Shown: positions 5,842 through 10,690 of the stretch, piece after piece
How positions within the stretch are numbered: the stretch's first letter is position 1
Layout: each line of letters opens with the position of its first letter
Assembly (NCBI GenBank): GCA_029863355.1
Contig: JAOTVO010000070.1
Span: forward strand, 1-10,690
Direction of reading: 5' to 3'
Source: Candidatus Krumholzibacteriia bacterium
GTDB taxonomy: Bacteria > Krumholzibacteriota > Krumholzibacteria > WVZY01 > JAKEHA01
DNA length: 10,690 nucleotides
Position numbers and translations under genes: made by a program
Notes under the pieces: model-generated
Database searches by the model: none
Told to the model about the DNA's origin: nothing
Seen by the model: only the letters and a program-made list of their open reading frames with translations

Positions 5842-7740
5842 TCAGTCCCGTCCCTTCAGGCGTTCGAGTCGCGCCCGCGCCTCTTTGATGTTGCCGCGAA
5901 CACTCTCGTTGCCGGGGTCGACCTCCAGAATCTTCTCCCACTCGGCGATGGCCTTGGCGTACTCGTCGCGCGAGAAGTACTGCATGCCGCGCAGGTAGAG
6001 CTGTCGGATCTGGACCTTCTCCTCGTCGCTGAGCGGTCGGAGCCGGCGCTTGGCCAGCGCCAACAGATTCTTGGCGTCCTCGTGGTTCGGCTGCAGCCTC
6101 AGGAGCTCCTCGAGCCTCGTGCGCGCCTTCTCGTACTCGCCCGTGTTATAGAAACGGAGTGCCTCGTCGTAGAGCCCGACCACGCGCAGCCGTCTCTGCG
6201 CGGCGGCCAGATCGGCGCTCGCCGACTCGATGCGCGAGCGAATCCGCTCGATGGCGCGGCGGGCCTGGGCGCTCTCGGGGTTGTACTGCTGTACGTTGTT
6301 CCACTCGGCGATCGCCTCGGTCAGGCGCCCCGCCGCCTCCAGGTCCGTCGCGCGGGCGACGTGTCGACGGAGGGCGTCGTCGATGCGCTCCTGCGTGCGC
6401 CGCAGGTAATCGGCGGCACCGGCGTGGGACGAGTCGATCACCAGGATGGCCTGCCACTCGGCGCGAGCGCGTGCCCAGTTCTGCTCTTCGAACGCGGCCA
6501 GCCCCTGGGTGAAGCGCGTGCGGATGACGGCCTGGCTCTCCACGTCGCGCACGGCCCGGGCCTGGTTCTCCACGATGCGTTCGCGCGCCGCGCTGGCCCC
6601 CGCCATGGCTTCCTCGTCACCGGGCACGTACTCGAGCACGATCTTCCACGCGTCCAGGGAGCCTTCCCAATCGCCCGCGGCCTGGCGCCGCACCGCCTCG
6701 TCGCGGTGCGTCGCCACTCGCTCCGAGAAGGCGCGCTGAATGGCCTCCTGCTCCTCGCGCGCCCGGCGCTCGTCGGCGGCGAGCCGGCGCTCGTCCAGCG
6801 TGCTCCCGAAGAGCACGGTGAACGACACCGGGTGCGAGGAGCCGGCGACCTCGCGGGACATCATCGCGTAGTCGAAGGCGAAGCGCGACAAGCTCACGCC
6901 CAGCCCGAAGGCGAACTCGCCGTCGTCGTAGCCCGCGCGCAGCGCCAGATACCGCGCGAAGGCAAACTCGGCCCCGGCGTGAAAGCGGCTGTCGGCGCGC
7001 TCGGGGAAGTCCATCTGCAGCAGCAGCCGGAGGGACGATCCGCCGCCGAAGTGCGCCGTGTATCCCGCTCCGGCCAGGACCGTTCGGTCGGTGCGCTCGG
7101 CGTCGACGTCGAGCCGGTGCTCGGCGCCCACGATGTCCTGCACGTTGACCCCCAGCGCGAAGGAGCGCGCGAAGTCCGGCACGAGGCGGAAGCCCAGGTC
7201 CGCCCCCGGCGCCGTGCTCGCATACGGATCCACGGTGATGCGCGACGCCTTACCCGTGGCGCCCACCGCCAGCGTGCCCAGCACCCAGCGCGAGTGCACC
7301 TCGAAGGCGTAGGAGAGCAGCAGCTGGCTCTCGCTGTAACCCTGCTCGCCGGTGGGACGGCTGGCCGCGTCGAAGCCCTCGAAAGTGGAGCCCACGTGCA
7401 TGAACGCGGCGCCGAAGGCGCCCGCGCGCAGCGTCGGGTAGACGAAGCCGGCGTAGGTGTATTTCGCGTCGGTGAAGTCGCCGAAGAGCGGCATGTACAT
7501 GGCCGATACCTGACCGGACTGCACGTTGCTCAGCGCCGCCGGGTTCCAGTAGACGGCGCTGGCGTCGTCGGCCAGGCTGACGAACGACCGCCCCAGTCCG
7601 AGTGCGCGCGACCCGGCGCCGAGCGAGAATACGCTCTGCGTGCCGGCGTCCTGCGCGCGCACCGCTGTCGCCGGCGCCAGCGCGCAGAGCGCCGCCGCCA
7701 GTGCGAGAACGTGCTTCCCTGTGCCGATTACCCACCTCAT
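5842..7740 (-). CDS. PorV/PorQ (UPF0164)-like outer-membrane protein with C-terminal TPR-like repeats
   Basis: 632 residues. A signal peptide is visible (GTGKHVLALAAALCALAP, likely cut after AVRA at residue 29). The mature start, GAGSRALGLGRSFVSLADDA followed by SAVYWNPAALS, is the hallmark of PorV/PorQ-type barrels, and alternating beta-strand sequence runs to about residue 295 (SFTVLFG). A charged helix follows, then about five TPR-like units whose second halves read AWKIVLEYVPGDEEA, EWQAILVIDSSHAGA, EWNNVQQYNPESAQA, RLEELLRLQPNHEDA and EWEKILEVDPGNESV. PorV in the type IX system is an outer-membrane partner for proteins bearing sorting domains, and the protein encoded 1 nt upstream ends in such a domain. 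The TPR part would lie in the periplasm. ATG 7740-7738 is preferred over an in-frame TTG at 7758 that would overlap the previous gene; the ribosome site (GGTGG at 7754-7750) is weak. The barrel-plus-TPR call is confident. A role in secretion is inferred; it may be structural. Confidence 0.88.
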   Translation of the reverse strand: MRWVIGTGKHVLALAAALCALAPATAVRAQDAGTQSVFSLGAGSRALGLGRSFVSLADDASAVYWNPAALSNVQSGQVSAMYMPLFGDFTDAKYTYAGFVYPTLRAGAFGAAFMHVGSTFEGFDAASRPTGEQGYSESQLLLSYAFEVHSRWVLGTLAVGATGKASRITVDPYASTAPGADLGFRLVPDFARSFALGVNVQDIVGAEHRLDVDAERTDRTVLAGAGYTAHFGGGSSLRLLLQMDFPERADSRFHAGAEFAFARYLALRAGYDDGEFAFGLGVSLSRFAFDYAMMSREVAGSSHPVSFTVLFGSTLDERRLAADERRAREEQEAIQRAFSERVATHRDEAVRRQAAGDWEGSLDAWKIVLEYVPGDEEAMAGASAARERIVENQARAVRDVESQAVIRTRFTQGLAAFEEQNWARARAEWQAILVIDSSHAGAADYLRRTQERIDDALRRHVARATDLEAAGRLTEAIAEWNNVQQYNPESAQARRAIERIRSRIESASADLAAAQRRLRVVGLYDEALRFYNTGEYEKARTRLEELLRLQPNHEDAKNLLALAKRRLRPLSDEEKVQIRQLYLRGMQYFSRDEYAKAIAEWEKILEVDPGNESVRGNIKEARARLERLKGRD

Positions 7741-7741
7741 G

Positions 7742-10690
7742 TCACTTGGCCACCGCAATTCTGAACTTCGCCGACTTGCCGCCCGCGTCCACCACGCAGA
7801 CGTAGATCCCGTTGCGCACGACCTCGCCCTGGCCGTTGCGGCCGTCCCACTCCGTCTCCCGCGCGCCCGGCGCCGCTCGCGGGTCGCCCTGGGGGATGCT
7901 CTCCTCGTACACCAGTTCGCCCGTGAGCGAGAACACCCGCACCGTCACGCTCGCCGGAGCGGACAGGAAGTAGGCGATGCGCGTGGGCTCGCGCCCCGCG
8001 TGGAACGGGTTGGGGTAGTTGTGCACGTACTCCTCGAACTGGTTGCTGAGTATCACCAACGACTGTGAAGTCAGTTGTCCGTCGAGCGACTGGCCCGTGG
8101 CCGCGTCCACCACCGGAAGGATCGAACCCGACAGATCGTCCCTTACCAAGAGCCCGCTTCTGCGCACCTGGAGACGGATCTCCTGGACTGGCGGGGCGCC
8201 TCTGACGTCCACACCGATCGTCGCCGTCGCCGAGTCGCCAGAAGCGATGAACCGATCCGCGCCGCCAGCGGTGAGGTCGACGATTACCGGGTTCTCGACG
8301 CCCACGGTCTTCTCGTACGGCTGCGCCCCGCCCAGGTCGATAAAGAGGCGGCTCAGGGTGTTGCGCACGTTCGCCGCGCTCAGCGGCCGTCCGTCGGCGC
8401 CCAGCACCTGTACTTCGATGATGTCGATGCGCGCGTCGGCTGCGAGCGTGTCGCTCGCCGCGTACGTCATGTCGAAGCCGAACACGCGCACGTCGCGCTC
8501 CCCTCCCGGCACCACCGGGGTGTCGAGGCCCAACCTTGCGCTCACGTCGCGCACCGCAATCGCCGCGCCCTCGGTGAGCATGGCGATGGAAGCGACGCTG
8601 GTCGTCACCTGGGCCGGGAGGCCGCTGTTCTCGTCGGGCGGAATCCCCGTGATCGAGACGGCGATCTGGTCCGGGCCCTGCGGCTGCGCGGGTGATACGA
8701 GCACCCACTGTACGGGGACGCCGACGCTGAACGGCTTCGGCGCGACTTCGCCGCCCCCCAGCGCGTATCCGCTCGGGGGGGCGATCGTGAGCGTACCCTG
8801 CGCGCCGATGCCGGCGGCGCCGGCGACGTTCGACACGGTCGCGGTGACGGTGAAGGGCGTGCCCACGCCGACGGTGTTGTCGGTCGCGTCGGGCGGCGCG
8901 GTGACGGCGGCGCTGACCGAGAGTGACGTCCGTGGCACGACGGTGACGGCAACCGTGTCGGCCGCAGGCTGCACGGCACCGCCGGAGTTGGCGTCGGTGC
9001 CGGTGAAGGTGACGAAGACGTCGGCGGCGGGACCCTCCGCCGACGGGGCGATGATGTCGTAGTCGGTCTGCACCGGCACCCCGGTGCCGTCGCCGAGGTC
9101 CCGCACCGCCGATCCGACGACCTGGAAGCCCGCGGGCAGTGTCAGCGTCGCCGTGACGGCGTCGGTGTCGCCCGAAGGCGTCACGACGGCGCGAACGGTA
9201 AAGTTCTGCGACACGCTCACCGTGTCGTCCTGGGCGCCCGCGGGCGCGATGATGGCGACACCGGGCGCAGCGAGCGCGCCGCCGGCGCTGACGGTCACGA
9301 GAAACTGTGCGCTCGGCTGCGACGCGAGCGCGGGCTGTCCCGTGTTGGCGTCGTTCGGCGTCGTCGTGATCGCGCAGATGAACGTGTCGGCCGGTTGTGC
9401 CGCACTCGGCGCGGTGACGTCCCATGCGATCGGCTGCCCCGCGATGAACGATCGATCGAGGGGCTGCGCGGCGCTGAATCCCAAGGGCACGGTCAGAGAT
9501 ACCTGCGCGGGACCGGCGAGGCTCGCCTGACCGGTATTGCTCACGCGTGCCGTCATCTGGAAAGTCTGATCGGGGCTCACGGTTCCGCCCACAGCACCCG
9601 GCGGCGCCGAGATCACGAGCGTCGTCATCAGATCGGCGGGTGTCAGCGTGACCACCACCTGCGTGTTGTCGATGGGCGGTTCCGGCGTCACGGGCTGACC
9701 GGAGTTGTGCGAGACCACCCCCGGAAGAATCGTGGCCGTGAACGTCTCCAGCGGCGTCTGCGCCGAGGGGGCGGTGACATCGAACACGAAGACGCGGAGA
9801 GAATCCGCGTCGATTGACTGCCGCATGGGACTCGCCGGCGTGATAATCGATCCATCGTCGCTCGTGAGATTCACGCTCACGCTGTCCACCGCCTCGCCGC
9901 GGTTCTGGACCGTCACGTGCATCTGGTAGGCGAAGTCCGTGTTGACGGTGTCGCGGTTGAGCGTGGCGTGGTTCACCGGTCCCACCGTCACCGTGGATAG
10001 GATGAGCAAACCGGCCGAGGGCTGGACGATGACGGACGTTGTCCCCGTCGTGTCCTGAACGATCGTGGGCTGGTTGCGGTCCGTTCCCTCCACGCCCAGC
10101 GTGATGTCGACCACGCCCGTGTCGGCGCCGGTCGACGCGATGGTGTAGATGAGCGAGTCCACCGCGCCGCCGGCGAGACCCCACGCGGGATTGCCCGAGC
10201 CGAATAGCGTCGGCGGCAGGACCGAGTAGTCGATCTCGGTCGAGCCCGAGATGGAGAAGGCGAGATCGTCTTCGGTGGGCGCGGTGAGGTCGAGATCCGC
10301 CCCCCCGGTGTTCTCGACGGTCACGATCACGTACCAGTCGTTCGACTGGCCCTGCGTGACCGACGCCTGCGACGGCCGCACGCTCTGGATCGCGAGCGCG
10401 GCCGGACTCTGCACGTTTGCCACCGCGGTGCTGTCCACGGCCGGTGCGATCGGCGCCGGCTCGCTGGAATTGTCGTCGAGCGCGGACAGGATCTGCGTCG
10501 TGAGCGTATCCAATCCGACTGCTACCGCCGTCGCCGGCAGCTCGACGAAGACAGTCTGCCCGCCGGCGACCCCGACGATGGGCGGCTGCGGCGTGATCGC
10601 GCTCAGACCCGTCGACGTCATGGTGAGCGCGACATCGCGCGCATCCGCTTCTCCGGTATTCTGCACTTCCACCGAGACGCCGTAGTCCTG
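7742..10690 (-). CDS. large secreted Ig-repeat protein with NYPNPF-type C-terminal sorting domain (5' end outside window)
   Basis: 982 residues are visible. The frame is still open at the right edge, in the middle of a repeat (DYGVSVEVQNTGEAD), so the start lies beyond. The GTG at 10672 is not a likely start. The visible part is mostly Ig-like beta-sandwich repeats with poor charge and much Ala/Thr/Val/Gly. After a different beta domain (about residues 700-875 counted from 10672) comes the C-terminal domain with HNYPNPFHAGREPTRIAYFL, VTVRVFSLTGELVYE, EWDGRNGQGEVVRNGIYVCV and a final KFRIAVAK. This is the FlgD-Ig / type IX sorting-domain pattern used for export and surface attachment in FCB-group bacteria. 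The stop TGA is at 7744-7742, 1 nt before the PorV-like gene. The repeats resemble CARDB/DUF11-type modules of adhesins and cell-surface scaffolds. The ligand is unknown, and no catalytic motif was seen. Confidence 0.9.
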   Translation of the reverse strand, partial: QDYGVSVEVQNTGEADARDVALTMTSTGLSAITPQPPIVGVAGGQTVFVELPATAVAVGLDTLTTQILSALDDNSSEPAPIAPAVDSTAVANVQSPAALAIQSVRPSQASVTQGQSNDWYVIVTVENTGGADLDLTAPTEDDLAFSISGSTEIDYSVLPPTLFGSGNPAWGLAGGAVDSLIYTIASTGADTGVVDITLGVEGTDRNQPTIVQDTTGTTSVIVQPSAGLLILSTVTVGPVNHATLNRDTVNTDFAYQMHVTVQNRGEAVDSVSVNLTSDDGSIITPASPMRQSIDADSLRVFVFDVTAPSAQTPLETFTATILPGVVSHNSGQPVTPEPPIDNTQVVVTLTPADLMTTLVISAPPGAVGGTVSPDQTFQMTARVSNTGQASLAGPAQVSLTVPLGFSAAQPLDRSFIAGQPIAWDVTAPSAAQPADTFICAITTTPNDANTGQPALASQPSAQFLVTVSAGGALAAPGVAIIAPAGAQDDTVSVSQNFTVRAVVTPSGDTDAVTATLTLPAGFQVVGSAVRDLGDGTGVPVQTDYDIIAPSAEGPAADVFVTFTGTDANSGGAVQPAADTVAVTVVPRTSLSVSAAVTAPPDATDNTVGVGTPFTVTATVSNVAGAAGIGAQGTLTIAPPSGYALGGGEVAPKPFSVGVPVQWVLVSPAQPQGPDQIAVSITGIPPDENSGLPAQVTTSVASIAMLTEGAAIAVRDVSARLGLDTPVVPGGERDVRVFGFDMTYAASDTLAADARIDIIEVQVLGADGRPLSAANVRNTLSRLFIDLGGAQPYEKTVGVENPVIVDLTAGGADRFIASGDSATATIGVDVRGAPPVQEIRLQVRRSGLLVRDDLSGSILPVVDAATGQSLDGQLTSQSLVILSNQFEEYVHNYPNPFHAGREPTRIAYFLSAPASVTVRVFSLTGELVYEESIPQGDPRAAPGARETEWDGRNGQGEVVRNGIYVCVVDAGGKSAKFRIAVAK
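8588..10690 (-). repeat. Ig-like (CARDB/DUF11-like) repeat array of about 120-residue units
   Basis: A motif of the form V-x-N-T-G-x-A recurs: VQNTGEA, VENTGGA, VQNRGEA, VSNTGQA, the diverged VTPSGDT and VSNVAGA. Successive copies are about 117, 136, 122, 120 and 116 residues apart. A second motif later in the unit repeats in step: TAPSAQTPLETF, TAPSAAQPADTF, IAPSAEGPAADVF and a diverged VSPAQPQGPDQI, again about 120 apart. Each is followed by a loop such as DANTGQP, DANSGGA or DENSGLP. The array starts upstream of the window, so the full copy number is unknown. Confidence 0.8.

Noticed and set aside
7741..7758. TTG start adding six residues to the PorV-like protein
   Set aside because: It would overlap the previous gene. 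The ATG at 7740 gives a normal signal peptide and a compact stop/start junction.
5650..7764. Plus-strand open frame of 704 codons opposite the PorV-like gene
   Set aside because: It is antisense to a gene with a signal peptide, barrel motif and TPRs. The translation is low in complexity with no domain; high GC removes stop codons from the opposite strand.
7737..10184. Minus-strand open frame of 815 codons overlapping the surface protein in another frame
   Set aside because: It has an Arg/His/Gly-rich composition typical of an out-of-frame reading. The true frame carries the repeated Ig motifs and the NYPNPF domain.

Overview
The window is GC-rich DNA with every supportable gene on the minus strand, so the text below reads from the right edge to the left. 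The outer-membrane and surface proteins suggest the organism. One protein ends in a NYPNPF-type C-terminal domain (FlgD-Ig / type IX sorting-like), and next to it is a PorV/PorQ (UPF0164)-like barrel fused to TPRs. Together with the high GC, this points to the FCB superphylum or a neighbouring high-GC candidate phylum (Eisenbacteria-, Krumholzibacteriota- or Gemmatimonadota-like). This placement is inference. No 16S or other universal marker is present.

Layout from right to left. (1) 10690-7742: C-terminal 982 residues of a large secreted protein with at least six Ig-like repeats of about 120 residues, then a NYPNPF sorting-type domain. Its 5' end lies outside the window. (2) 7740-5842: PorV/PorQ-like outer-membrane protein with about five C-terminal TPR-like repeats. 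(3) 5837-1572: a 1421-residue membrane protein that joins an RsbW-type kinase domain, an extracytoplasmic sensor, HAMP, a SpoIIE/RsbU-type PP2C phosphatase, a transposase-like double helix-turn-helix, three STAS domains and a charged tail. (4) 1572-835: ParA-family ATPase. (5) 842-579: small ribbon-helix-helix-like protein. (6) 503-1: N-terminal part of a TPR protein that leaves the window.

Genes 1 to 5 are separated by 1 nt, 4 nt, a 1-nt overlap and an 8-nt overlap, so they very probably form one translationally coupled operon. A 75-nt gap, holding a possible sigma70-type promoter and a 10-bp perfect palindrome, separates the operon from gene 6.

The most interesting object is gene 3. Partner switching normally uses separate proteins: a kinase/anti-sigma factor, a PP2C phosphatase and a STAS antagonist. 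Here all three activities, in three STAS copies, sit on one transmembrane polypeptide that also carries a DNA-binding-type domain. No sigma factor is visible. The coupled ParA/RHH pair resembles a ParF/ParG partition or protein-positioning module and may place or segregate this giant receptor. The adjoining surface genes raise the possibility that the system senses or controls the cell envelope. No tRNA, rRNA, CRISPR array, insertion sequence or riboswitch was seen, and there is no gene-free stretch over 100 bases.
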